The translations under genes and the position numbers were made by a program. The notes under the pieces were generated by a model that was not told the DNA's origin, made no database searches, and was given only the letters and a program-made list of their open reading frames with translations. From Buchnera aphidicola (Symydobius americanus) (GTDB lineage: Bacteria > Pseudomonadota > Gammaproteobacteria > Enterobacterales > Enterobacteriaceae), in assembly GCF_964059135.1 (NCBI RefSeq), contig NZ_OZ060393.1, positions 62,001-126,000 on the forward strand: 64,000 bases of DNA, written 5' to 3'. Shown one piece after another: positions 20,940 through 29,494 of the stretch (position 1 is its first letter; each line of letters begins with the position of its first letter).

Positions 20940-22607
20940 ATGTATTTTCATATTAACGCAATATTACTTTTATTTTATAATTATGAATATATTAAAAAAA
21001 AAATTTTAGTTACCTGCGCATTACCTTATGCTAATGGATCTATTCATATAGGGCATTTATTAGAGCATATTCAAGCAGATATATGGGTTCGTTATAAAAA
21101 AATGATAGGTCATGAAGTGTGGTTTTGTTGTGCTGATGATTCTCATGGTACAGCAATTATGATAGAGTCTAAAAAATCGTGCATTTCTCCAGAAAGTTTA
21201 ATATCTTGTGTTTCTAAAGAACATCAATCTGATTTTAAGAAGTTTAATATTTCACACGATCATTATTCTTCTACTAATAGTAGAATTAATAAAAATTTTG
21301 TAAAAAATATATATCTTACTTTAAAAAAGAATAAATTCATTATAGAAAATAATGTTGAACAATTATATGATTTAAAAGAAGGTATGTTTTTACCAGATAG
21401 ATTTATCAGGGGAATATGTCCAGTATGTTATCAAAAAGATCAATATGGAGATAATTGTGAATCATGCGGTTCTATTTATAAGGCAGTTGAATTAATTAAT
21501 CCAATTTCTAATCTTTCATTAACGAAACCAGTTTTAAGAAATACAGTTCATTTGTTTTTTAGTTTATCTGCATTAGAAGATAAATTAAAAAAATGGGTTT
21601 TTTCTGGTGTAATTGAACAAAAAGTATTAAATAAATTGAAAGAATGGTTTCAATTTGGATTAAAAGATTGGGATATTTCTCGGGACTCTCCTTATTTTGG
21701 ATTTAAAATACCAGATTTTTTAGATAAATATTTTTATGTTTGGTTTGATGCTTTGATTTCTTATATTAGTTCTTTTCAAGAACTATGTCAAAAAGAACAA
21801 TTAAATTTTTATGAATTTTGGAAAGAAAATTCTAATGTTGAGCTATATCATTTTATAGGGAAAGATATTATTTATTTTCATGCTTTGTTTTGGCCTGCCA
21901 TTTTAGAAGCTATTAATTTTAGAAAACCAACTAAAATTTTTGTTCATGGTTATTTAACTTATCAAGGTATCAAACTTTCCAAGTCTAGAGGATCAATTAT
22001 TTCAGCAAAAAAATGGATTAAATATCTAGATTCCGATAGTTTAAGATATTATTATGCTTCTAAGTTATCTTCTAATATGGATGATATTGAAATGAATTTA
22101 GAAGAATTTACAAAAAAAATTAATTCTGATATTGTAAATAAAATTGTTAATTTAGCCGCTCGAAATGCAAGTTTTTTGAATAATTTCTTTGAAAATCATC
22201 TATCTTCTCAACTAGATGATATAAATTTATATCAATTTTTTGTTAATTCTACTCATGCTATAGGTCGATATTGGGAAGATAGAAAATTTAATTTAGCTAT
22301 TCGAAAAATTATAGAATTATCTGATTTAGCAAATGAGTATATTAATAACAAAAAACCCTGGAATATATCAGATATAACAATTAATTCTGATTTGCATAAT
22401 ATTTGTTCAACTGGGATAAATTTTTTTCGTATTATTATAATTTGTATTAAACCTGTTATGCCTGATTTAATTAAACGTTCTGAAAAATTTTTAATAACTA
22501 AATTAAATTGGGAAAGCATTAAATTTCCTTTATTAAATCATAAAATTTCTATTTTTAAACCATTATATAAAAGAATTGATTTTAATTTTTTAAAAGATCA
22601 TTTTTAA
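20940..22607 (+). CDS. metG: Methionyl-tRNA synthetase (short form; start obscured by poly(A) frameshift)
   Basis: Charges tRNA-Met. The catalytic core is intact: ILVTCALPYANGSIHIGHL (HIGH motif), the zinc knuckle CPVCYQKDQYGDNCESCG and KLSKSRG, the KMSKS equivalent. It ends after the anticodon-binding domain at about residue 550 and lacks the C-terminal dimerisation/tRNA-binding domain of E. coli MetRS (677 residues). The only in-frame ATG (20940) gives an odd hydrophobic lead. The natural start appears to be the ATG at 20983 (MNILKKK, matching E. coli MTQVAKK), but the A10 run that follows is one base short and breaks the frame. Its stop codon overlaps that of the convergent tilS. Confidence 0.93.
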   Translation: MYFHINAILLLFYNYEYIKKKILVTCALPYANGSIHIGHLLEHIQADIWVRYKKMIGHEVWFCCADDSHGTAIMIESKKSCISPESLISCVSKEHQSDFKKFNISHDHYSSTNSRINKNFVKNIYLTLKKNKFIIENNVEQLYDLKEGMFLPDRFIRGICPVCYQKDQYGDNCESCGSIYKAVELINPISNLSLTKPVLRNTVHLFFSLSALEDKLKKWVFSGVIEQKVLNKLKEWFQFGLKDWDISRDSPYFGFKIPDFLDKYFYVWFDALISYISSFQELCQKEQLNFYEFWKENSNVELYHFIGKDIIYFHALFWPAILEAINFRKPTKIFVHGYLTYQGIKLSKSRGSIISAKKWIKYLDSDSLRYYYASKLSSNMDDIEMNLEEFTKKINSDIVNKIVNLAARNASFLNNFFENHLSSQLDDINLYQFFVNSTHAIGRYWEDRKFNLAIRKIIELSDLANEYINNKKPWNISDITINSDLHNICSTGINFFRIIIICIKPVMPDLIKRSEKFLITKLNWESIKFPLLNHKISIFKPLYKRIDFNFLKDHF

Positions 22608-23911
22608 GTAATATAATTACTCCATGAAATTTTCCAATATTTTTTTTTAGAATTATTATATTGATATTTAGGTAAAACTAATATTCCAAGTATTGAAACT
22701 AGTTCATTATTGTAAAATAAACAAGGTATTTTATTTCTCATCCAGGGTGGAATATTATTTTCTTGCCAGATTATTTTTATTTTTTTTTTATATTTTTCAT
22801 GAATTAATATTTTTTTTTCTGTTTGAAATCTAATATTAACCAGATCATTTTTTTTGGGATGAATTATTTTTGTTCCATTTGGATCTTGATTGATATTTCC
22901 TAGTTCTTGTGGTAGTTTTAGTGGTTTATTACTTTCTTTCCAAAATAATATTAAGTTTTTAATTGATGGATTTATTGGTATTTGGAACAATTGATTTTTA
23001 TATTTATTTATTTGAAAATTTTGTATATTTACTTTGTGTTTTGTTTTCTCATTATCATGATTGATTAAGAATTGGTAAATTTCCTGTGTTTTTTTATAAG
23101 AGATAATTATTTTTTGATATAAATATATCCATCTTCGGATTAATAATATCTTTGTATTTGTTTTTATATTTTTAAATATTTTTGTATGTAATATATTATT
23201 GAAAGTAGAGTACTTTTTAAGCATTGTATCTAAAAATTCATTTAAAGATTTTATTTCATTTTTGCAAATTTTCATACTTTTAAAGCAGTTTTTAATAAAA
23301 AATGGCCATTTTTTTTGTATTTTATAAATAATTTTATTTCTAATAAAATTTCTATCGTATTTATCACATAAATTACTATCGTCTTCAATCCATTTTATTT
23401 TGTTTAATACAGCCCAATTTTTTAATTCGATTTTACTGTATGGTAGTAATGGTCTAATAATATTTTGTTTTTTATGAAAGATACTTACATATGATATTCC
23501 AGATATTCCGTTTAAACCGCTTCCTCTTTTAAGTGATAAAAATAAATTTTCGCATTGATCATTTAAATGATGTCCTGTAACTAATATTTCTTCTGGAAGA
23601 ATACTTTCTTTAATTGCTTGATATCGTAATTTTCTTGCTATAGATTGTATATTTTTTTGATTTTGAATTTTAATTTTTTTTGAAATAAATTCTATTTTTT
23701 TTTTTTTACATACTTGTTTACAATGTTGATTCCATATATCTGATTGTGGGTTGATTTGATGATCAATATAAATTGCTCTTATCTTTATAAATGGGTATTT
23801 GTTTGTAAATTTTAATAATTGATATAATAGAACAGTCGAATCTAGCCCACCACTATACGATAATAAAATTTTTTGATATTTTTTAATAGAATTTATAAAA
23901 TTTTTTATCAA
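22604..23911 (-). CDS. tilS: tRNA(Ile)-lysidine synthase
   Basis: Converts C34 of tRNA-Ile(CAU) to lysidine so it reads AUA; it is essential, and important in a genome this rich in AUA codons. It has 435 residues against 432 in E. coli. The PP-loop SYSGGLDSTVLLYQL is at the N-terminus, with LVTGHHLNDQCENLFLSLKR (about 110) and KWIEDDSNLCDKYDRNFIRN (about 160). The C-terminal TilS domain is present (KIIWQENNIPPWMRNKIPCL). An in-frame A13 run is near residue 70. tRNA-Val lies 69 bases upstream on the same strand. Confidence 0.95.
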   Translation of the reverse strand: MIKNFINSIKKYQKILLSYSGGLDSTVLLYQLLKFTNKYPFIKIRAIYIDHQINPQSDIWNQHCKQVCKKKKIEFISKKIKIQNQKNIQSIARKLRYQAIKESILPEEILVTGHHLNDQCENLFLSLKRGSGLNGISGISYVSIFHKKQNIIRPLLPYSKIELKNWAVLNKIKWIEDDSNLCDKYDRNFIRNKIIYKIQKKWPFFIKNCFKSMKICKNEIKSLNEFLDTMLKKYSTFNNILHTKIFKNIKTNTKILLIRRWIYLYQKIIISYKKTQEIYQFLINHDNEKTKHKVNIQNFQINKYKNQLFQIPINPSIKNLILFWKESNKPLKLPQELGNINQDPNGTKIIHPKKNDLVNIRFQTEKKILIHEKYKKKIKIIWQENNIPPWMRNKIPCLFYNNELVSILGILVLPKYQYNNSKKKYWKISWSNYIT

Positions 23912-23980
23912 TTTATAATACTCTTTTTTTTGGATATAAATATTTATGTGTTTTTTAATTTATTTTTTATATATAATTTA

Positions 23981-24054
23981 TACGTTCGAGTGGAATTGAA
24001 CCACCGACCCTCACCGTGTCATGGTGATGCTCTAACCAACTGAGCTACGAACGT
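23981..24054 (-). tRNA. tRNA-Val (anticodon GAC)
   Basis: The minus strand folds as a 74-base cloverleaf without an encoded CCA. The acceptor ACGTTCG pairs with CGAACGT; the D arm is AGCTCAGTTGGTTAGAGC; the anticodon stem CACC/GGTG encloses the loop ATGACAC with GAC; the T arm is GGTGGTTCAATTCCACT. It closely follows E. coli tRNA-Val(GAC). The first pair is A-U instead of the usual G-C. It reads GUU and GUC codons. Confidence 0.95.
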
Positions 24055-24149
24055 AAATATATTTAATATATAATAACATATATTTAAATTTAATATAATA
24101 TAATTATAATAAATTTTATTTTTATTCTTTCTAACTTTTTGGGGGTATT

Positions 24150-24769
24150 ATGTTTACTGGTATTATACAAGGTATAGGTACTGTTTTTGATATAAAAAAA
24201 AAAAAGAATTCTTACATTGTGCAATAGAATTTCCATGTAATTTATTATTTAATTTAAAAATTGGTGATTCTATATCAAATAATGGTTGTTGTTTAACAGT
24301 TGTAAAAATTTTAAATAATCTTGTGTATTTTGATATTGTGAAATCAACTTTAAAGATTACTAATTTTTATTTATTATCTGTTGGTTTGATAATTAATATT
24401 GAAAGAGCATTAAAATTTGGAGATGAAATTGGTGGACATTTAGTATCTGGTCATATCACAAATACGGCAATTGTATGTGATATTTTACATTCTAAAAATA
24501 ATAAAAAAATATATTTTAAGCCGAATGATATATCCATTATGAGGTATATTTTTTCCAAAGGTTTTATTACTATTGATGGAGTAAGTTTAACTGTATATGA
24601 TATTTTAAAAGATATGTTTAGTGTGTATTTTATTCCAGAAACTTTATTAAAAACCAATTTATCTCATAGAATAATTGGAGATATTGTTAATATTGAAGTA
24701 GATTATTATACTAAAATTATTGTGGATCAAGTAAAAGATTATTCTGAAGGTATAAAAAAAATAGTTTAA
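24150..24769 (+). CDS. ribE: Riboflavin synthase, frameshifted at an A12 tract (likely slippage-rescued)
   Basis: Riboflavin synthase makes riboflavin from two 6,7-dimethyl-8-ribityllumazine molecules. The ATG at 24150 after GGGGGT gives MFTGIIQGIGTVFDIKKKK, matching E. coli MFTGIVQGTAKLV. It then meets a stop at 24225 because the A12 run (24194-24205) leaves the frame one base short. In the next frame the protein continues without a break: HCAIEFPCN, ISNNGCCLTVVKI, FGDEIGGHLVSGHI, FITIDGVSLTVYD and FIPETLLKTNL, the two repeated lumazine-binding domains. With one added A the product is about 207 residues. Downstream translation alone from GTG 24323 would lack the first barrel strands. Confidence 0.88.
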
Positions 24770-24805
24770 TAAAACAATATAGCTGTAAATTATTTTTTTA
24801 TAATT

Positions 24806-24815
24806 ATGATATAAT
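24806..24815 (+). promoter_or_regulatory. Candidate extended -10 promoter element for tyrS
   Basis: ATGATATAAT lies 54 bases before the tyrS ATG, in the gap after ribE. It is identical to elements before dapE, metG and aroH. A poor -35 makes this tentative. Confidence 0.4.
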
Positions 24816-24869
24816 GATTTTTTTAACAAATTAATACAAAATATTTACTATATTAATTTTTTTAAATAT

Positions 24870-26153
24870 ATGAAAAATTTAAATATTTTAAATGAATTAA
24901 AAATAAGAGGTTTTATTTCTCAAATAAGTAATATCAATGATTTTGAAAGGTTTTTACTTTTTAATCAAATTTCCCTGTATTGTGGTTTTGATCCCACTTC
25001 TGATAGTTTACATGTGGGACATATTTTACCTTTAATATGTTTAGCATGGTTTAAAAAATATAATCATAAAGCGATTGTTTTAATAGGTGGTGCTACAGCT
25101 TTGATTGGTGATCCTAGTTTTAAAAATCAAGAAAGGTTATTACATGATTCGAATTTTACATCTTTTTGTAGTAAAAAGATTATAGATCAAATATTATTAT
25201 TTTTTAAAAATATTAATCTTTCTCCACCTATAATTGTAAATAATTATGATTGGTTTAAAAAAATTAATCTTATTTCGTTTTTAAGGGATATTGGAAAATT
25301 TTTTTTAGTCAATCAAATGATAAGTAAAACATTTGTTAAAGATAGAATCAATCGATCAGATCAAGGAATATCATTTACAGAATTCTCTTATAATCTGTTA
25401 CAATCATATGACTTTTTAGAATTATATAAAACGTATAAAGTTCATTTACAAATAGGAGGATCTGATCAATGGGGAAATATTTTATCAGGAATTGATTTAA
25501 TCCGTAAATTATATCATGACCAAACATTTGGTTTAACTGTTCCGTTACTCACTCAACCGAATGGCGTAAAATTTGGAAAAACAGAAAAAGATAAAATTAT
25601 TTGGTTAAATCGCGATAAAACTAGTCCTTATGCTTTTTATCAATTTTGGTTAAATATTCAGGATGAAAGTATTATTGATTTTTTAAAATTATTTACTTTT
25701 TTAGAGATTTCAGAAATTCAAAAAATTAAATATGATTTTGATATTTTAAGTAAAGATTATTTTTATTTTAAATCCATTTTAGCTGATCATATTACAAGGA
25801 TTATACATGGTCAACATGAATTAGATGCTGCTAAACGAATTACAAATAGTCTGTTTTTTGGAAATATAAATCATTTAAAAGAATCTGATTTTGATCAATT
25901 GAGACAAGACGGTATTCCTTCTATTGATTTAAATGGTTCAGAAGATTTACGTCAGGCATTAGTTTTATCAGGTTTATCTTCATCTCGAAATGATGCATAT
26001 AAATTAATTAATTCCAATGCAATTTCTGTTAATAATAAGAAAGAAAAAAATCCAAATTATTTATTTCATGCTACAGATAAGTTATTTGGTAAATTTACAA
26101 TATTGCTAAAAGGAAAAAAGAAATATTCTTTATTATGTTGGCGAGGATATTAA
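24870..26153 (+). CDS. tyrS: Tyrosyl-tRNA synthetase
   Basis: Charges tRNA-Tyr. It has 427 residues against 424 in E. coli. The class I HIGH motif is DSLHVGHILPL (about residue 46), the KMSKS equivalent is KFGKTEKDK (about 233), and QIGGSDQWGN (about 190) binds tyrosine. The C-terminal S4-like RNA-binding domain is present (DLRQALVLSGLSSSRNDAYK). No canonical ribosome site is visible before the ATG. It is convergent with sufA, only 12 bases apart, leaving no room for a separate terminator. Confidence 0.96.
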   Translation: MKNLNILNELKIRGFISQISNINDFERFLLFNQISLYCGFDPTSDSLHVGHILPLICLAWFKKYNHKAIVLIGGATALIGDPSFKNQERLLHDSNFTSFCSKKIIDQILLFFKNINLSPPIIVNNYDWFKKINLISFLRDIGKFFLVNQMISKTFVKDRINRSDQGISFTEFSYNLLQSYDFLELYKTYKVHLQIGGSDQWGNILSGIDLIRKLYHDQTFGLTVPLLTQPNGVKFGKTEKDKIIWLNRDKTSPYAFYQFWLNIQDESIIDFLKLFTFLEISEIQKIKYDFDILSKDYFYFKSILADHITRIIHGQHELDAAKRITNSLFFGNINHLKESDFDQLRQDGIPSIDLNGSEDLRQALVLSGLSSSRNDAYKLINSNAISVNNKKEKNPNYLFHATDKLFGKFTILLKGKKKYSLLCWRGY

Positions 26154-26165
26154 TATTAAAAATAT

Positions 26166-26543
26166 TTATTTTGGAATAATATTAAAACTTTCTCCACAAC
26201 CACAAGATTCTTTCGCTTGAGGGTTGTTAAATTTAAAACTCATGTTAATGCCATCACTTTCTACAAAATCTATTTTTGTTCCATCAATGAGTTTCATATT
26301 TTCATTTTTAATGTATATTTTAGCATCTTGGTTTTGATAAATATAAAAATTTTTCTTATTTATTTGTGTTTCAAGATATATTAGTGATAAATAATATCTA
26401 AATCCAGCGCATCCTGATTTTTTTATGTTGATTTGAATGCCTTTTATATTTTGATGTTTTTTTATTAAATTTTTAATTTTTTTATATGCTGTTTGTGTTA
26501 GACTAATTCCTTTCCATTTTTTTTGATTAATGTTTTTATTCAT
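26166..26543 (-). CDS. sufA: A-type iron-sulfur carrier protein SufA
   Basis: Iron-sulfur cluster carrier of the IscA/SufA/ErpA family. It has 125 residues against 122 for E. coli SufA. The three ligand cysteines are present: KKSGCAGFRY (about 48) and SCGCGESF at the C-terminus. SufA is chosen over ErpA or IscA for the N-terminal WKGISLTQTAYKKI (E. coli WQGLTLTPAA) and FKFNNPQAKESCGCGESF (E. coli FKFHNPKAQNECGCGESF). It probably supplies clusters to enzymes such as complex I in this window. No other suf gene is adjacent. Confidence 0.85.
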   Translation of the reverse strand: MNKNINQKKWKGISLTQTAYKKIKNLIKKHQNIKGIQINIKKSGCAGFRYYLSLIYLETQINKKNFYIYQNQDAKIYIKNENMKLIDGTKIDFVESDGINMSFKFNNPQAKESCGCGESFNIIPK

Positions 26544-26843
26544 ATGATTTTTATTTTTTAATATATTTAAAAGATTGTATTTTTAATATCTCAAATGATA
26601 TAAATATTAATTTTACGTTTTAATGTAATTATAATATATTTTGTAAGATATTTACAATAATTTACGTATTTTAAATGATTATTTTTTTTGTTTGTTTTTT
26701 ATTGAAACATGTTTATTTTTTTAAAATATCAAAATTTTTTAAATAATTAATTTGAATTTGTGTATTTATTAGTTTACTTTAATATCATAATCATAATGAT
26801 ATAATATTAACTTTAAGTAAATTAATTAATTTTAGAGAATAAA
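26544..26843. other. Divergent intergenic region sufA-aroH
   Basis: Three hundred bases of AT-rich sequence between divergent sufA and aroH. I see no ORF, RNA gene or clear repeat. It should hold promoters for both genes; the candidate -10 for aroH is listed separately. No TrpR operator could be recognised by eye. Confidence 0.5.
26796..26805 (+). promoter_or_regulatory. Candidate promoter -10 for aroH
   Basis: ATGATATAAT at 38-47 bases before the aroH ATG, with TTTAAT at 26778-26783 as a weak -35 at 16-base spacing. It is the best-placed of the four identical elements. AT-rich background keeps confidence modest. Confidence 0.45.
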
Positions 26844-27890
26844 ATGAAAAAAACAGATGAACTGCGTACCATACGAATTGATTCATTAGTTACTCCAGCT
26901 GATTTAGCAAAACGTCATTCTTTAACCCCAGAAATTATTAAAAATGTTATTACAGCTAGAAAAAATATTTCTAATATTATGACAGGAAAAGATAAGCGTT
27001 TATTGGTTGTAATTGGACCATGTTCGGTACATGATCCAATTGCTGCTATTGAGTATGCAAATCGTCTGAATGTGTTGCGAAAAAAACATTATTCTCGACT
27101 TGAAATTATTATGCGTACTTATTTTGAAAAACCTAGAACTGTTGTTGGTTGGAAGGGATTAATTTCAGATCCGGATCTTGATAATAGTTTTCGGGTAAAT
27201 CATGGTTTATCTATTGCTCGTAAATTATTATTAGATATTAATTCGTTAGGTATGCCTGCTGCTACAGAGTTTTTAGATATTGTAATTGGACAATTTATTG
27301 CTGATTTAATTAGTTGGGGCGCAATTGGAGCTAGAACTACAGAAAGTCAAATACATAGAGAAATGGCTTCTGCTCTTTCCTGTCCAGTGGGATTTAAGAA
27401 TGGGACAGATGGAAATATTAGTATTGCTATAGATGCAATTCGCGCAGCTCAGGTGCGTCATTTATTTTTTGCGCCGAACAAAAATGGTCAAATGACTATC
27501 AATCATACCAGTGGTAATCCATTTAGTCATATTATTATGCGTGGAGGTAAACGTCCAAACTATCATTCAAAAGATATTCTATTAGCGGTCGAAAGATTAC
27601 GCGAGTTTTCCTTACCAGAATATTTAATGGTGGATTTTAGTCACGGAAATTGCTTAAAACAACATATTTTACAATATCAAGTTGCCGATTCAATTTGTAA
27701 ACAAATTCGCGATGGTTCAAATAGTATTACAGGAGTAATGATTGAAAGTTTTTTAGTAGAAGGATCTCAGAAAGTTATTAATAAAAAAGAATTATCATAT
27801 GGTCAATCTATTACCGATCCTTGTTTAGGTTGGGAAGATAGTATCTCAATTATTTCTGAATTAGCAAAAGCGATTAATAATCGTTTTTAA
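26844..27890 (+). CDS. aroH: 3-deoxy-7-phosphoheptulonate synthase, Trp-type (DAHP synthase)
   Basis: Condenses erythrose-4-phosphate and phosphoenolpyruvate, the first step of aromatic amino-acid synthesis. It has 348 residues, the E. coli AroH length. The N-terminus KKTDELRTIRIDSLVTPADL matches AroH (NRTDELRTARIESLVTPAEL) better than AroF or AroG. Catalytic blocks IGPCSVHDP, RTYFEKPRTVVGWKG, GARTTESQIHREMASALS, KNGTDGN and VDFSHGNC are conserved. Val147 and Gly149, whose mutation relieves tryptophan feedback in E. coli as I recall, are retained, so feedback control may persist. A terminator hairpin follows. Confidence 0.95.
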   Translation: MKKTDELRTIRIDSLVTPADLAKRHSLTPEIIKNVITARKNISNIMTGKDKRLLVVIGPCSVHDPIAAIEYANRLNVLRKKHYSRLEIIMRTYFEKPRTVVGWKGLISDPDLDNSFRVNHGLSIARKLLLDINSLGMPAATEFLDIVIGQFIADLISWGAIGARTTESQIHREMASALSCPVGFKNGTDGNISIAIDAIRAAQVRHLFFAPNKNGQMTINHTSGNPFSHIIMRGGKRPNYHSKDILLAVERLREFSLPEYLMVDFSHGNCLKQHILQYQVADSICKQIRDGSNSITGVMIESFLVEGSQKVINKKELSYGQSITDPCLGWEDSISIISELAKAINNRF

Positions 27891-27897
27891 TCTTTTT

Positions 27898-27923
27898 GAT
27901 ACCAGTCACAATTGACTGGTATC
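27898..27923 (+). terminator. Terminator-like hairpin after aroH
   Basis: A perfect 11-bp inverted repeat GATACCAGTCA / TGACTGGTATC with a CAAT loop starts 7 bases after the aroH stop. The tail (GTATATATTTTATATTT) is only moderately T-rich. Such a strong GC-containing stem is rare in this window, which argues for selection. It marks the end of the aroH transcript. Confidence 0.7.
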
Positions 27924-28268
27924 GTATATATTTTATATTTATTTAATAATATTATTTATTAAAAATATAGTATTTTAAATCTAATGTAAATTAAAATACG
28001 TTTTTAAAATAAATTAGAAATTAACTATTTAGATGATTATGAACATATCATTTGTTTAATATTTTATTAGGTTTATATTTTTATAAAAGTGATTTTTATA
28101 TTCATTCAGTTTTTAAAATTCATAAATATTATTTTTAAATCCTAAATTAAATTTTTTTTTGTATTTTTTTTTGGATTAAGAAATTTTAATAAAATATCAT
28201 AAAAAATTTATTAAATATGTTAATTTAATTATCATTAATTATTTGAATGTTTAAATAATGTTAAATTT
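27924..28268 (+). other. Non-coding region in front of truncated thrS
   Basis: About 345 AT-rich bases with stops in all frames and no ORF. The missing N-terminal half of thrS should lie here, but I cannot recognise remnants of the TGS domain or of the editing-site motifs in any frame. It must hold the thrS promoter and perhaps a leader. No operator stem-loops resembling the E. coli thrS translational operator were identified by eye. Confidence 0.5.
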
Positions 28269-29474
28269 ATGAAAAATAATGATCACAGAATAATTAACAA
28301 AAAAATGAAGTTGTATCATTCTCAAGAAGAAGCTGCTGGTATGATATTTTGGCATCATAATGGTTTGATTATTTTTAAGGAATTAGAGAATTTTATTCGT
28401 TTTCAATTAAAAAAATGGAAATATTATGAAGTTAAAACTCCATTAATTATGAATAAATTATTGTGGAAAATGAGCGGCCATATTGATAATTTTGATCATT
28501 CCATATTTAATATGGTATCAGAAGGTCAAGAATATTGTATTAAACCAATGAATTGCCCGGCTCATATACAAATTTTTAATTATAGTTTAAAATCATATCG
28601 AGATCTTCCCATAAGAATGGCAGAATTTGGAATATGTCATCGAAATGAGCCTTCTGGTGCGTTACATGGTTTAATGCGTTTAAGAAGTTTTACGCAAGAT
28701 GATGCTCATATTTTTTGTACTCCAGATCAAGTTCAACATGAAATACAAAAATGTATTCAAATGATTTTTGATGTTTATAAAATTTTTGGTTTTAAAAAAG
28801 TTCATGTTAAATTTTCAACCAGACCAAATAAAAGAATTGGTAATGATCAAATATGGGATCAAGCAGAAGAAAATTTAAAAAATGCATTATTGACGAATAA
28901 TGTTGATTTCCAATATCAATCAGGGGAGGGTGCTTTTTATGGTCCTAAAATTGAGTTTATTTTAGAGGATTCATTAGATAGATTTTGGCAATGTGGTACA
29001 ATCCAGCTTGATTTTTATTTACCAAAAAGATTTGGTTCTATTTATATTGATGATAGTAATCATCGAAAAACACCCATTATGATTCATCGTGCAATATTAG
29101 GATCAATAGAGCGTTTTATTGGTATTTTGCTAGAGGAATATTCTGGATTTTTACCGGTTTGGTTAGCACCAGTTCAGGTTGTAATTATTAATATAAATAT
29201 TAATCATATAGAATATGTATCTACATTATATAAAAAAATTTTTAACTTAGGAATTAGAGTCCAGCATGATATTACCAACGAAAAGATGAATTTTAAAATT
29301 CGAAAATATACAATTCAGAAAATTCCGTATATTTTAATTTGTGGTGATCGCGAAGTGCAAAATCATAGTATTAATGTTCGTAATAATATTAAAAATATTA
29401 TTGAATCATTAGATTCTGAAAATTTTATACAGCGATTAAAATTGGAAATTAAAAATCGTGATTGTTATTTATAG
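28269..29474 (+). CDS. thrS: Threonyl-tRNA synthetase lacking the TGS and editing domains
   Basis: Charges tRNA-Thr. It has only 401 residues against 642 in E. coli. It begins at the equivalent of E. coli residue about 241 ([18 protein letters not shown] matching DHRKIGKQLDLYHMQEEA), so the N1 TGS and N2 editing domains are absent. The catalytic core is complete: motif 1 region, zinc ligands in [10 protein letters not shown] and at MIHRAILGS, motif 2 [20 protein letters not shown], motif 3 [12 protein letters not shown], and the anticodon-binding domain to the end. The usual Gly after NCP is Ala. The stop falls 17 bases before the infC start. Confidence 0.95.
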   Translation: MKNNDHRIINKKMKLYHSQEEAAGMIFWHHNGLIIFKELENFIRFQLKKWKYYEVKTPLIMNKLLWKMSGHIDNFDHSIFNMVSEGQEYCIKPMNCPAHIQIFNYSLKSYRDLPIRMAEFGICHRNEPSGALHGLMRLRSFTQDDAHIFCTPDQVQHEIQKCIQMIFDVYKIFGFKKVHVKFSTRPNKRIGNDQIWDQAEENLKNALLTNNVDFQYQSGEGAFYGPKIEFILEDSLDRFWQCGTIQLDFYLPKRFGSIYIDDSNHRKTPIMIHRAILGSIERFIGILLEEYSGFLPVWLAPVQVVIINININHIEYVSTLYKKIFNLGIRVQHDITNEKMNFKIRKYTIQKIPYILICGDREVQNHSINVRNNIKNIIESLDSENFIQRLKLEIKNRDCYL

Positions 29475-29494
29475 AAAGGGAGGAATCAAGTATT
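29475..29494 (+). promoter_or_regulatory. Strong ribosome-binding site and ATT start of infC
   Basis: AAAGGGAGGA at 29475-29484, partly beyond the thrS stop, is the strongest Shine-Dalgarno sequence noticed in the window. The ATT codon follows at 29492-29494, 8 bases after GGAGG. In E. coli the same arrangement with AUU makes infC translation depend on IF3 itself. Conservation of both parts implies that autogenous control persists. Confidence 0.75.
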
